From contig DAIOEN010000025.1 of the NCBI GenBank assembly GCA_036746235.1, forward strand, positions 1 through 49,378: a stretch of DNA of 49,378 nt, read 5' to 3'. Within the stretch, counting starts at the first letter, position 1; every line of letters begins with the position of its first letter. Origin of the DNA: CALARM01 sp036746235. Lineage in GTDB: Bacteria; Vulcanimicrobiota; SpSt-956; JAKJGF01. Below the pieces are notes generated by a model, which had not been told where the DNA came from, did no database searches, and saw only the letters and a program-made list of their open reading frames with translations. Shown one piece after another: positions 40,649 to 49,292 of this stretch. The translations under genes were made by a program, and so were the position numbers.

Positions 40649-42975
40649 ATGAGAAAAAATCTGATCGGATAAAACTTTACAGATCAATGGTAGAATTAAT
40701 CTTTGAATATGAAGGACATATAAGTGAAAAACAGAGAGAGATTCTAAATAAAAAATCGGAAGAATGGCAAATATTCCCTGAAGAATCTCAGGCTATAGAA
40801 AAAGAAGTGGTACAGGCGATAAAGAAGAAACATTCTGTTATGGATGAAATCAGGCATATTATTTCAGATAAAGAGTCGGAGATGGAAAAAGAAGAAATAT
40901 ACGTTCCGGAAGAAGATAACGGAGATGTTATTTCTTTAATAGACAGCGGAATCTCCTTCTTCAGAGAGGGGAAATATGGTGAAGCTATAAGATGTTTCGA
41001 CCATGCCATTAGTATTGACCCTCAGGACAGCATAGCCTGGTTTAACAAAGGTCTGACATTACAGAGTCAGAGCAGATACGAAGAAGCCCTGGAATGTTAT
41101 GATAAAACTATTGAATATGACCCCTATTCTTTTTCTGCATGGAACGAGAAGGGTATTGTTTTAGATAATCAGGGAAAGTATGAGGAAGCTATTGCCTGTT
41201 ATGATAAAGTCATAGAGATTAAACCTGATTGTACAGAAGCTATAACTATGAAGGGTATTTCATTATATAATCAGGAAAAATATGAAGAAGCCCTGGGCTG
41301 TTATAATAAGGTTCTTCATTATGAACCGGAAAATACGTATGTGTTGAGCCTCAAAGGTTTTATTTTACAGCTTCAGGCAAAATATGAGGAAGCTGTAAAA
41401 TGTTACGATAGAATTCTTCTTCTGGAACCGGCAAATGTTTTCGTATGGCATACAAGAGGCAATTCTCTGGGATTTCTCTGGAAATATGACGAAGCCCTCC
41501 GATCCTATAACAGAGCTCTCGAACTTGAGCCTGAGAATATTCATGTACTGGTTGATAAAGGGAAAATACTTACAAGACTGAAGAAGTATGATGAAGCTAT
41601 TGAATGCTGTGATAAAGCTATAAAGCTTGATCCGTTTTATATCTATTCATGGCCTATGAAAGCCTATGCTCTGTGCCGGAAGAAAAAATATGAAGAAGCG
41701 CTTCAGTGCTGTGATAGAGCACTTGAGATTTCTCCATGCCATATTTATGCCCTTGGCACTAAAGGTACTGTATTTGAAGAAAATAAAAAATATGAAGAAG
41801 CCATGAGGTGTTTTGACAGAATTCTGGAGATTGACCCTTTATGTATTTCAGCCCTTAACAGTAAGGGGTCTGTTTTAATGAGGCAAAGAAAATATGATGA
41901 AGCCATAAAGTATTTCGATAAAATAATAGAAATTGACCCGACTAACAGTCTTCCCTGGAACAGCAAGGGACTTGTTCTGGCTAAAAAGAAACAATATAAA
42001 GAAGCAATGTCCTATCTGGATAAAGCAATAGAACTTGAGCCAAAACATATTTATGTATGGGTTACAAAAGGTACTGTACTGGTTGAACAGAGAAAATATG
42101 AAGAAGGGCTCTACTGCTATAATAAAGCACTGGAACTTAACCCGGGACCGGCTCATATATGGAACAGTATCGGTTTACTTTTTGCAAAAAAGAGAGATTA
42201 CGAAGAAGCGATAAAATATTTTGACAGGGCTCTGGAACTGGATTGTAATGAATATACATGGTACGATAAGGGAAATACTTTATATGTTCAAAAGAAGTAT
42301 AAAGAAGCCATTAAATGTTATGATAAAGCAATAGCTATTGAACCTGAATTTACAGTTGCCTGGAGTGCGAAAGGTGTGGTATTGTCGGAAGAGGGAAGAT
42401 TTGAAGAAGCTCTTATGTGCTGCAATGAAGCCATAGATATGGACAGGGAAGATTTCTGTCTCTGGATTGATAAGGGCTATGCTCTTGATAAGGCATACAG
42501 ACATGAAGAAGCTATTGAATGTTATAATACAGCCGTTGACCTTGAACCTGAAAGCACTATGGCATGGAATAACAGAGGATACAGCCTTTATAAACTTGGA
42601 AGAACTGATGATGCCATGAGAAATCTGAAAAAATCTCTCGAATTAGAACCGGATAATTCCTTTGCCTGGGATAGTATGGGAGAAGTCTTTATATCTGCCG
42701 GAAACTATGAAGAAGGTTTTAAATGTTATGATAAAGCTCTTGAAATAGATCCTGAATATACAACCACTATGTATAATAAAGGTAATGCCCTCGCAGAACT
42801 CGGTAAATATGAAGAAGCCCTGTCCTGTTACAATAAAGCCGTTGACTGTGAACCTGCTTATATAGATGCCTGGAATGGCAAAGGTGAACTTTTAAAGAAA
42901 ATGGGAGCCATAGATGATGGAGAGAAGTGTTTCCGTGAAGCCATGAGGCAGAAAGAATTAAACTGGGATTTGTAG
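40645..42975 (+). CDS. Giant TPR protein 2 (about 20 repeats)
   Basis: 776 residues, overlapping the upstream gene by 4 nt, so translationally coupled and a tandem paralogue. Same N-terminal helical module (LYRSMVELIFEYEGHISEKQ, residues about 10-30, continuing to about 55), an acidic linker, then about 20 near-uniform 34-residue TPRs from about residue 90 to the end. No signal peptide, membrane helix or catalytic motif. The equal N-terminal modules suggest the two proteins pair through that end. Function unknown; location between the propeller gene and the GH13 enzymes does not reveal a role. Confidence 0.85.
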   Translation: MNEKKSDRIKLYRSMVELIFEYEGHISEKQREILNKKSEEWQIFPEESQAIEKEVVQAIKKKHSVMDEIRHIISDKESEMEKEEIYVPEEDNGDVISLIDSGISFFREGKYGEAIRCFDHAISIDPQDSIAWFNKGLTLQSQSRYEEALECYDKTIEYDPYSFSAWNEKGIVLDNQGKYEEAIACYDKVIEIKPDCTEAITMKGISLYNQEKYEEALGCYNKVLHYEPENTYVLSLKGFILQLQAKYEEAVKCYDRILLLEPANVFVWHTRGNSLGFLWKYDEALRSYNRALELEPENIHVLVDKGKILTRLKKYDEAIECCDKAIKLDPFYIYSWPMKAYALCRKKKYEEALQCCDRALEISPCHIYALGTKGTVFEENKKYEEAMRCFDRILEIDPLCISALNSKGSVLMRQRKYDEAIKYFDKIIEIDPTNSLPWNSKGLVLAKKKQYKEAMSYLDKAIELEPKHIYVWVTKGTVLVEQRKYEEGLYCYNKALELNPGPAHIWNSIGLLFAKKRDYEEAIKYFDRALELDCNEYTWYDKGNTLYVQKKYKEAIKCYDKAIAIEPEFTVAWSAKGVVLSEEGRFEEALMCCNEAIDMDREDFCLWIDKGYALDKAYRHEEAIECYNTAVDLEPESTMAWNNRGYSLYKLGRTDDAMRNLKKSLELEPDNSFAWDSMGEVFISAGNYEEGFKCYDKALEIDPEYTTTMYNKGNALAELGKYEEALSCYNKAVDCEPAYIDAWNGKGELLKKMGAIDDGEKCFREAMRQKELNWDL

Positions 42976-43014
42976 CACCGATGAATTAAGGGAAAATCTC
43001 TATTTATTTTTACA

Positions 43015-43028
43015 AATTGTTAACAATT
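43015..43028. promoter_or_regulatory. 14-bp perfect palindrome, candidate operator
   Basis: AATTGTTAACAATT, 6 bp upstream of the -35 hexamer of the GH13 gene promoter. A typical size and place for a dimeric regulator of a sugar gene. Confidence 0.5.
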
Positions 43029-43033
43029 AAAGA

Positions 43034-43062
43034 TTGAAATAATATTTATAAGGGGTTATACT
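43034..43062 (+). promoter_or_regulatory. Sigma-70-type promoter of the cytoplasmic GH13 gene
   Basis: TTGAAA (43034-43039), 17-bp spacer, TATACT (43057-43062); an overlapping TATAAT is at 43062-43067. About 40 nt before ATG 43102. Confidence 0.65.
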
Positions 43063-43101
43063 ATAATAAAATAATTATAAGTTGCATAAGGATGTGAGTT
43101 T

Positions 43102-45279
43102 ATGAAAATTAATAGTACAGGGATGCCAGCGGGGAATATAACTATTGATAAGTCTAAAACTGTCAAAGAAGAAAATCCTTTTAATGTTTCCGATAAGTTA
43201 GAAGGAAGTGCTTCACATGACAGCGGATTGATGAAAGATCTTAAGAATTTAAGTGAATTAAGCAAAAAGACCTCTTCTTCAGGAGAGACTTTTGTGGATA
43301 TGCCAAAAACTATTTATTTTAAAACTACCCAGAATGACCAGTACAGCCTTGGCGATGGTTTTGACGGAAGCAGAGACATTGTTGCCGTAGGTTCCCATGA
43401 AGGCAGTCCTGCCGAACCATATCATTTTATCGTAAAATTCAGAGATCTTCAGTCAAATGCAGAACTCGGCAATCTTGATACCTATGTGTTACTCGATATG
43501 GGAAAGGGTACAAAAACAGAATTACCCGATGGCGTAAAGGGTAAGACAGAAAAACCATGGCAGCTTGCCATAGCCGCCTATGACAGTAAGAATTTTAATG
43601 TTTATGATGATAAGGGAAATGCTCTGGATAAAAGCATAGTGAAAAACCTGAAATATGATTCTGCAAAAGGTACTCTTGAGTTTGATGTGGATAAAGGTGC
43701 TCTGAGAGAAAGAGGCTGGCAGGATTTGAAGGGAATGGATATGCAGGTCTTTACAACAAAAGATTTTGTAAAACAACCTGCAGACACTATTGACAGGGCT
43801 CCTGATAAGCCATGGGCCAAAGGCGGAACTATGGCCAGACAGCTCAATACAAATCCTTATGAAAACCCGGATAAAATAGAAGACTGGGGCGGTAAAGACA
43901 TATATTTTGTATTTACCGACAGATTCAGTGACGGAGATACGACCAATAATATAAATGTAGATAAAAAAGATCTCGGTAAATTCCACGGAGGAGACCTGCA
44001 GGGAGTTATAGATAAACTCGATTATATAAAAGATCTCGGTATGTCATCCATATGGCTTTCTCCAACAATGGAAAATCAGGATTTCTTCGTAAATGAAAAT
44101 AATGCAGGCTATCATTATTACTGGCCTGTTGATATGTTTAAAGTAGATAAACATCTCGGTGATATGAGTAAATTTGAAGAAATGGTTTCAAAAGCTCATG
44201 AAAAAGGCATAGATGTACTTCTGGATATACCTTTAAACCATCTTGCCTGGGAACATCCTCTGAAAAAAGATAAACCCGAATGGTTCCATAATATAGGAGA
44301 TGTGAAAAACTGGGATGATCCCTATGAAGCAGAAAACGGTTCCATTTTCGGCCTTCCCGATCTTGCACAGGAAAAGCCTGAAGTATATGACTATCTGTTA
44401 AATGCAGCTAAATTCTGGATGGATAAAGGCATTGACGGTTTCCGTCTTGATGCTGTGAAGAACATACATTTCCCGTTCTGGTCGAAATTTGATCAGGATG
44501 TGCATAAATATGCGGCGGAAAAACTCGGGAAACCGGATTTCTACCTCATAGGAGAATGTTTTGACGGAAGAGTAGGGAAGGTTAACGATTATCAGAGAGA
44601 AGATATGGATGGATTGTTTGCCTATCCTGAAAAATTCGTTACCCATGAAGTTATTGCCCATGACGGAAGCATGAAAAAACTGGCAGCAGTAGTTGATGAA
44701 GGTAACAAGAAATATCAGTCTCCTGAACTCATGGGAGGCTTTATAGATAACCATGATACGGAAAGATTTATAAGTGCCTGCGGCGGCAACAGAGATAAAT
44801 TCAAACTTGCCCTTGATTTCCTATATACTGTAAACCGTATACCTACAATTTACTACGGAACTGAAGTAGCTATGGATGCCACTCCTCCTCCGGGCCAGGA
44901 AAATGTGGGATGGCCTGCTACGAGCAGAAAAGATATGGAGTGGGGAAAAGATCCCGATATGCTCAAGCATTTCACAAAATTGAGCAGCCTTAGAAATAGT
45001 TCGGAAGCATTAAAACATGGTGATTTCAAGGAAATGTGGGTAGATGATAAGGTGTATGCTTACGGAAGAAATCATCCCCTTCAGGAAGGCGTAGTGGTTT
45101 TAAATAACGGCTATGACGGACAGCAGAGAGATATTCCGTTAACACCTGAAAATCGCCTGATTAAAGATGGAACAGTGCTTGTAGACAGCCTTACAGGCGA
45201 AAAAGTAACCGTTCAGAATGGCAGAATACATGTAAATGTACCTGCCAAAGGGGCAAGAATTTTCTTTCCTGAAGCCTGA
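43102..45279 (+). CDS. Cytoplasmic GH13 alpha-amylase-family enzyme with N-terminal beta domain
   Basis: 725 residues, no signal peptide. Residues about 60-230 form a beta-rich, DOMON- or glucodextranase-like binding domain (DGFDGSRDIVAVGS, YVLLDMGKG). The GH13 barrel starts near 262 (IYFVFTDRFSDGD) and has all catalytic residues: nucleophile D450 in GFRLDAVK, acid/base E485 in YLIGECFDG, and D552 in FIDNHDTERF. LLDIPLNHLAWEHP holds the first conserved His region. A C-terminal beta domain ends the protein. It probably hydrolyses alpha-glucan or maltodextrin inside the cell. Own promoter with a palindromic operator candidate; ended by a strong terminator at 45365-45393. Confidence 0.88.
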   Translation: MKINSTGMPAGNITIDKSKTVKEENPFNVSDKLEGSASHDSGLMKDLKNLSELSKKTSSSGETFVDMPKTIYFKTTQNDQYSLGDGFDGSRDIVAVGSHEGSPAEPYHFIVKFRDLQSNAELGNLDTYVLLDMGKGTKTELPDGVKGKTEKPWQLAIAAYDSKNFNVYDDKGNALDKSIVKNLKYDSAKGTLEFDVDKGALRERGWQDLKGMDMQVFTTKDFVKQPADTIDRAPDKPWAKGGTMARQLNTNPYENPDKIEDWGGKDIYFVFTDRFSDGDTTNNINVDKKDLGKFHGGDLQGVIDKLDYIKDLGMSSIWLSPTMENQDFFVNENNAGYHYYWPVDMFKVDKHLGDMSKFEEMVSKAHEKGIDVLLDIPLNHLAWEHPLKKDKPEWFHNIGDVKNWDDPYEAENGSIFGLPDLAQEKPEVYDYLLNAAKFWMDKGIDGFRLDAVKNIHFPFWSKFDQDVHKYAAEKLGKPDFYLIGECFDGRVGKVNDYQREDMDGLFAYPEKFVTHEVIAHDGSMKKLAAVVDEGNKKYQSPELMGGFIDNHDTERFISACGGNRDKFKLALDFLYTVNRIPTIYYGTEVAMDATPPPGQENVGWPATSRKDMEWGKDPDMLKHFTKLSSLRNSSEALKHGDFKEMWVDDKVYAYGRNHPLQEGVVVLNNGYDGQQRDIPLTPENRLIKDGTVLVDSLTGEKVTVQNGRIHVNVPAKGARIFFPEA

Positions 45280-45281
45280 CA

Positions 45282-45336
45282 GGGATTAATGGGATTAAAA
45301 TTGGATTACCGGGATTGATATTTTATTCCGGTAATC
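45282..45336. repeat. GGGATTA repeat units with hairpin
   Basis: GGGATTAAT, GGGATTAAAATT, GGATTACC, GGGATTGAT recur with 8-12 bp steps. GATTACCGG (45304-45312) pairs with CCGGTAATC (45328-45336). Starts 3 nt after the GH13 stop. Confidence 0.55.
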
Positions 45337-45364
45337 TCTGAAACCTGAAAAAGCTATTTTAGAT

Positions 45365-45393
45365 AAAATTTGCAGATATTATCTGCAAATTTT
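45365..45393 (+). terminator. Rho-independent terminator of the cytoplasmic GH13 gene
   Basis: Perfect 13-bp stem AAAATTTGCAGAT / ATCTGCAAATTTT with a 3-nt loop, followed by TGTTTTTAT. Confidence 0.85.
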
Positions 45394-45402
45394 TGTTTTT
45401 AT

Positions 45403-45496
45403 ATGTCTGAACTCGGATGGAACGGATAAACGTTCCCCCTGGTTTAAAGCAGAATCCGATACATCCGAAAAATCCGTTCCATCCGAGTTCAGACAT
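45403..45496. repeat. 25-bp perfect inverted repeat
   Basis: Arms at 45403-45427 and 45472-45496 are exact reverse complements (right arm begins ATCCGTTCCATCCGAGTTC) around 44 nt. The loop side holds further ATCCG units (45453, 45462, 45472 area). No gene inside. Could be a large hairpin, a small non-autonomous element or a repeat-family member. Confidence 0.75.
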
Positions 45497-45613
45497 TCAT
45501 GGAAACCATGCATACTGTTATGTGACGGTAATTTTAAAATTAAAAGGAATAATGACCATACAGAGAGAATTAGGAATTTGCTTTTTATTTTATAATCAGG
45601 AGGTTTTATGTAA

Positions 45614-47647
45614 ATGTTTAAAAAAACTGCTTTTTTTCTTTTAATCTTTTTAATAGTCTTTCTTCTGCCTGTTATGGCAGAAGAAAAGGAGAGCACTATG
45701 AGTTTTATTCCTGAATGGTCCAAAACAGTGGTATGGTATCAGATATTTCCGGAGCGTTTCAGAAACGGTGATCCTACAAATGACCCGAAGTTGGAAAATA
45801 TAGAAGGTTCATGGCCTCATGATCACATATCTTCCTGGCAGGTACATCCGTGGACTTCCGACTGGTATGAGCTTCAGCCATATGAAAAACAGAATAAAGG
45901 ATTTTATATAATTACAGATAAGACAATTTCGCGTCTGTCCGGGAAAATTGATACTGGAAAATTGAAGTCTATAAAAAATACGAATTTTTCACCTGTTACA
46001 TTAAAAAACAAACTTTTAGAGAAAGGCTTCAGCGATACAGACATTAAGATAATAATAAATAATGCAGATCATGACAAAACCATATGGTACGATATTCAGC
46101 GCCGCAGATACGGAGGAGATCTCCAGGGTATTTTAGACAGGCTCGATTATCTTCAGAGCCTGGGTGTAACAGCCATATACCTTAACCCCATATTCGAATC
46201 TCCTTCTCTTCATAAATATGATGCCATAATGTACCATCATGTAGATGCAAATTTCGGCCCTGACCCCGTAAGAGACAGAGAGCTTATTAAGAAAGAAATT
46301 CCCGATGATCCGAATACATGGGTTATGACATCTGCCGATAAGCTCTTCCTGAAACTGATAAAAGAAGTCCATAAGAGAAATATGAAGATTATCGTAGACG
46401 GTGTGTTCAATCATATTGGCATAAAGAATCCATTCTTTCAGGATGTTGTTAAAAATCAGCAGAATTCAAAATATAAAGACTGGTTTACCGTTACGTCATG
46501 GTCAGACCCTTCTAAAGATAAGGAATTTGCCTATAAAGGCTGGTTCGGTGTAAAAGAACTTCCAGAATGGGGAAGAACTGAGAATAATCTTCTCCCCGGC
46601 CCTAAAAGTTATATTTTTAATATTACAAAACGATGGATGGACCCTGACGGAGACGGAAATCCTTCCGACGGTATAGACGGATGGCGCCTTGATGTGGCCT
46701 TCTGTGTTCCCCATGGTTTCTGGAAAGATTGGAGTAAACATGTAAAATCCATTAATCCTGAAGCCTATATGACAGCAGAAATTATTGATACTGTAGAAGT
46801 AAACAAGCCCTATCTGGAAGGCGATGAATTTACTGCCGTAATGAATTATAATTTTGCCTTTACCTCATCAGAGTATTTCTTTGATGAGAAAAACAGGATT
46901 TCTACTACGGAATTTGATAAAAAACTTAAAGAGTTAAGAGAAGCCTATGACAGTGAAATAGCTTATGGCATGCAGAATCTCATTGACAGTCATGATACTG
47001 CAAGAATGGAAACTATGATTGTGAACAGAGATGTAGTATCCTACAGAAACTGGTCTCAATACTGTGAAAAAGCCAAAGGCAGCAATCCTCTTTATAATAC
47101 GGGAAAACCTTCTGAAGAAGAGCTGAAATCTCAATATATATTTGCCATTTTTCAGATGACCTATCTGGGAGCACCTATGGTTTATTACGGAGACGAAGTG
47201 GGTATGTGGGGAGCAACAGATCCGTGCTGCAGGAAACCCATGATATGGGAAGATCTAAAATATGCCGATGAAGTTTATCTGCCAGATGGCTCCAGAAGAT
47301 TAAAACCTGACAGGGTGGGAGTAAACTATGAGCTTTTTAATCATTATAAAAAATTGATAGCTATAAGAAATGCCCATAAATCCCTTCAGCTCGGAGATTT
47401 TAATACTTTATTTATGGATGATAAGAATGAAGTTTATGGTTTTTCAAGGAAATACGGAGATGAATATATAGTAGTCATACTTAATAACAGCAAAAAAGAG
47501 AAAAGGGCTAAAATTACTGTGGAACTGCCCGGTAATTTTACGGATTTACTGAATGACGGAAGCGGCGCCGTTGTAAAAGGAGACAAAATTCTTTCTATAT
47601 CTGTTAAACCTCAGTGGGGAAGAATTCTGGTGATGGAAAGTAAATAA
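45614..47647 (+). CDS. Exported GH13 alpha-amylase / cyclomaltodextrinase-like enzyme
   Basis: 677 residues. Signal peptide about 1-22 (ending PVMAE). The GH13 barrel starts near residue 38 (VVWYQIFPERFRNGDPTND). Catalytic residues: D360 in GWRLDVAF, E389 in MTAEIID, D461 in LIDSHDTARM. The long stretch between the first strand and RRYGGDLQGILDRLDYL is larger than in simple amylases, as in the neopullulanase/cyclomaltodextrinase branch. A C-terminal beta domain closes the protein. AGGAGG (45598-45603) is 10 nt before ATG 45614, and an ATG-TAA start-stop pair lies between them. Predicted to digest alpha-glucans outside the cytoplasm. Ended by the terminator at 47667-47704. Confidence 0.88.
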   Translation: MFKKTAFFLLIFLIVFLLPVMAEEKESTMSFIPEWSKTVVWYQIFPERFRNGDPTNDPKLENIEGSWPHDHISSWQVHPWTSDWYELQPYEKQNKGFYIITDKTISRLSGKIDTGKLKSIKNTNFSPVTLKNKLLEKGFSDTDIKIIINNADHDKTIWYDIQRRRYGGDLQGILDRLDYLQSLGVTAIYLNPIFESPSLHKYDAIMYHHVDANFGPDPVRDRELIKKEIPDDPNTWVMTSADKLFLKLIKEVHKRNMKIIVDGVFNHIGIKNPFFQDVVKNQQNSKYKDWFTVTSWSDPSKDKEFAYKGWFGVKELPEWGRTENNLLPGPKSYIFNITKRWMDPDGDGNPSDGIDGWRLDVAFCVPHGFWKDWSKHVKSINPEAYMTAEIIDTVEVNKPYLEGDEFTAVMNYNFAFTSSEYFFDEKNRISTTEFDKKLKELREAYDSEIAYGMQNLIDSHDTARMETMIVNRDVVSYRNWSQYCEKAKGSNPLYNTGKPSEEELKSQYIFAIFQMTYLGAPMVYYGDEVGMWGATDPCCRKPMIWEDLKYADEVYLPDGSRRLKPDRVGVNYELFNHYKKLIAIRNAHKSLQLGDFNTLFMDDKNEVYGFSRKYGDEYIVVILNNSKKEKRAKITVELPGNFTDLLNDGSGAVVKGDKILSISVKPQWGRILVMESK

Positions 47648-47666
47648 TCCGCTGTTATAACCTGCA

Positions 47667-47704
47667 AAATCAATCCTTATGCTAAAAGGCATGAGGATTG
47701 ATTT
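47667..47704. terminator. 16-bp bidirectional terminator
   Basis: AAATCAATCCTTATGC (47667-47682) and GCATGAGGATTGATTT (47689-47704) pair with one G-T wobble around 6 nt. T-rich on the right and A-rich on the left. Between the exported GH13 gene (+) and the MazE-like gene (-). Confidence 0.8.
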
Positions 47705-47723
47705 ATTTCTACTATATAATCTC

Positions 47724-47957
47724 TCATAATAGTTCCCTGCCTTCAGGTAAACCAAAATCAATTTCTTTATGCAGATTTTCAGGTGTTATCTGTGCAAGTA
47801 AATCTTCCAGTGTTAAATCCTTTGCTTTTAAGATAATAGTTCCTTCTTTTACCTGAAGTTCTATCATTGAATTCTCTTTTATATGTGATAGTTCAGCTAT
47901 TTTTTGTGGTATTCTTAAAGCCAGGCTATTTCCCCATTTTTTTATTTGAATATCCAT
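47724..47957 (-). CDS. MazE/AbrB-type antitoxin-like DNA-binding protein
   Basis: 77 residues from ATG 47957 (AAGGTGA 6 nt upstream; a GTG at 47966 lies in that site). The swapped-hairpin AbrB fold of the MazE branch is clear: IQIKKWGNSLALRIPQKIA, then MIELQVKEGTIILKAK. The C-terminal tail (LEDLLAQITPENLHKEIDFG) is the usual toxin-binding peptide of such antitoxins. A MazF-type toxin normally follows; here an ATG overlaps the stop (ATGA, 47727) but opens only 16 codons and runs into the terminator. An orphan or a broken pair. Confidence 0.8.
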   Translation of the reverse strand: MDIQIKKWGNSLALRIPQKIAELSHIKENSMIELQVKEGTIILKAKDLTLEDLLAQITPENLHKEIDFGLPEGRELL

Positions 47958-48122
47958 TATAATCACCTTCTTTAAGAATAATTATACAATGTAGATACAA
48001 AAAAGACAAAATTTTTATAGCGTAACTTATATCGTTTATATGAAATTTTTTAGATATAATTTTAGTTTAAAGAGTAAATTCAAAAAATCAATGTAACAGT
48101 AATTGTCATGGAGGTAAAAAAC

Positions 48123-48146
48123 ATGTTATACTTATTACAGAAATAA
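48123..48146 (+). CDS. Seven-codon leader-like ORF
   Basis: ATG TTA TAC TTA TTA CAG AAA TAA with GGAGG (48110-48114) 8 nt upstream. Too short for a protein; the strong ribosome binding site makes translation plausible and suggests a leader peptide for the gene at 48215, or a remnant of a lost gene start. The flanking 47958-48214 is otherwise AT-rich and empty. Confidence 0.35.
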   Translation: MLYLLQK

Positions 48147-48214
48147 TACTTTATAAGTACCTGCACTGATTAGAAAAAATAAAGTTAAATTAAAGAAAAA
48201 GGCAGGTGATAAGT

Positions 48215-48886
48215 ATGTCAGTTACAGAAGAAAGAGTAGATAGATTAGAAGAACTGGTCGCCCAGACGCAGTTGATGTTACAGAGTCTGTCATACGAGGT
48301 AAGTAGAACACAAATAAACGTAAATAGCTTAACTCTGGAAATGAAAGACTTCAAAAATGAAATGAAAGACTTCAAGACTCATACACAATCCTCTTTAGAC
48401 AGATTGACTCAGCAGTTAGAAAAAGACACAAAAGAAATGAAAGAAGAAATAAATAACCAGTGGGAGAAATTAATTAAGAAGCAGGGTACTCTTGTTGAAG
48501 ATATGGTCATTCCAAATATTGAGTTTATAGGGAAAAAATATTTTAACTGTCTTCAACTTCTGGACATAGCAGTAAGACGGAAAAAAGTAAAACCTTCAAA
48601 TCCGGCACAGGAAAGAGAATTCGACGTTATTGCCGTATATCCTGATAAAGTGATAGTCAATGAAACAAAATCAAATCCGAAACCGGAACTTGCTGTAGAA
48701 TTTATTGACTTTATTAAAAGTGGAGAATTCTTTGAATATTTCCCGGAATACGCCGGGAAAGAATTAATCCCTGTATTTGCTTCCTTTCATATTCCTGAGA
48801 ATGTCTTAAAGAAACTGTCTAAAAATAAAATTTATGCTATGGGCATAAAAGAAGATACTATGGATATTTTAAATCCGAACATATAA
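48215..48886 (+). CDS. Coiled-coil PD-(D/E)XK nuclease-fold protein (DUF3782-like)
   Basis: 223 residues from ATG 48215 (AGGTGA just upstream; a GTG at 48206 overlaps the site). Residues 1-90 form a long coiled coil (heptads LEELVAQTQLMLQSLSYEV, then EMKDFKNEMKDFKTH). The C-terminal half matches the restriction-endonuclease-like fold: D137 in REFDVIAVY and E150-T-K152 in VIVNETKSN, with a preceding Glu-containing helix. Such proteins are common in cyanobacteria and multicellular bacteria, often many per genome and near toxin-antitoxin genes. A nuclease role is predicted; the target is unknown. Confidence 0.8.
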   Translation: MSVTEERVDRLEELVAQTQLMLQSLSYEVSRTQINVNSLTLEMKDFKNEMKDFKTHTQSSLDRLTQQLEKDTKEMKEEINNQWEKLIKKQGTLVEDMVIPNIEFIGKKYFNCLQLLDIAVRRKKVKPSNPAQEREFDVIAVYPDKVIVNETKSNPKPELAVEFIDFIKSGEFFEYFPEYAGKELIPVFASFHIPENVLKKLSKNKIYAMGIKEDTMDILNPNI

Positions 48887-49037
48887 AATTTAACTACCGG
48901 ATCTGCCTGAGGATTATTGAAAGATTTTATGGTAAATAGTTATGGATAAGAAAATAGCTTGTAAAAAATTACCGGATGCCGGTTTTAAGGAGACATTGGA
49001 GTGGATACAGGTAGTCAATTGTTAAGGGGGGATTTTT

Positions 49038-49292
49038 ATGAGTATTTATGAATGTTATGTGAAAATACCTGATAGTGGTACTATTATTATACCTCAGGAA
49101 ATAAAAAGAAAATTAAAAAAAGATTGCCTGATTAAATTAGTAATTTTTCCTCAGGAAGAAGAAAAAAAATATATGGAAGCAGTAACTGAATTAAATGGAC
49201 TATTATCAGATCTGCCTGAGGAAGATATTAAAAAATTTGATAGAACTTTAAACGATAGAATCAATTTTAAGAGAAATATGGTAGATTTATGA
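49038..49292 (+). CDS. AbrB-type antitoxin-like protein
   Basis: 84 residues. AAGGGGGG lies just upstream of ATG 49038. The N terminus has the AbrB beta-hairpin pattern (YVKIPDSGTIIIPQEIKRKL, where PDSGTIIIP is the turn), followed by an acidic helical tail that would bind a toxin. The stop overlaps the next ATG by 4 nt (ATGA), the usual arrangement of VapB-VapC pairs. Upstream 48887-49037 holds only a 27-codon frame without a ribosome binding site. Confidence 0.75.
   Translation: MSIYECYVKIPDSGTIIIPQEIKRKLKKDCLIKLVIFPQEEEKKYMEAVTELNGLLSDLPEEDIKKFDRTLNDRINFKRNMVDL

Noticed and set aside
43072..43089. Fourth copy of the 18-bp motif upstream of the GH13 gene
   Set aside because: Only about 14 of 18 positions match, and it lies 12 nt from the ATG, unlike the other three copies.
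43522..43986. 154-codon minus-strand frame inside the GH13 gene
   Set aside because: Opposite a gene with intact catalytic motifs and downstream reading; residue content (Ile, Phe, Ser rich) is that of a shadow frame.
48942..49025. 27-codon frame before the AbrB-like gene (MDKKIACKKLPDAGF...)
   Set aside because: No Shine-Dalgarno sequence and no recognisable pattern, although it ends just before the antitoxin ribosome binding site.
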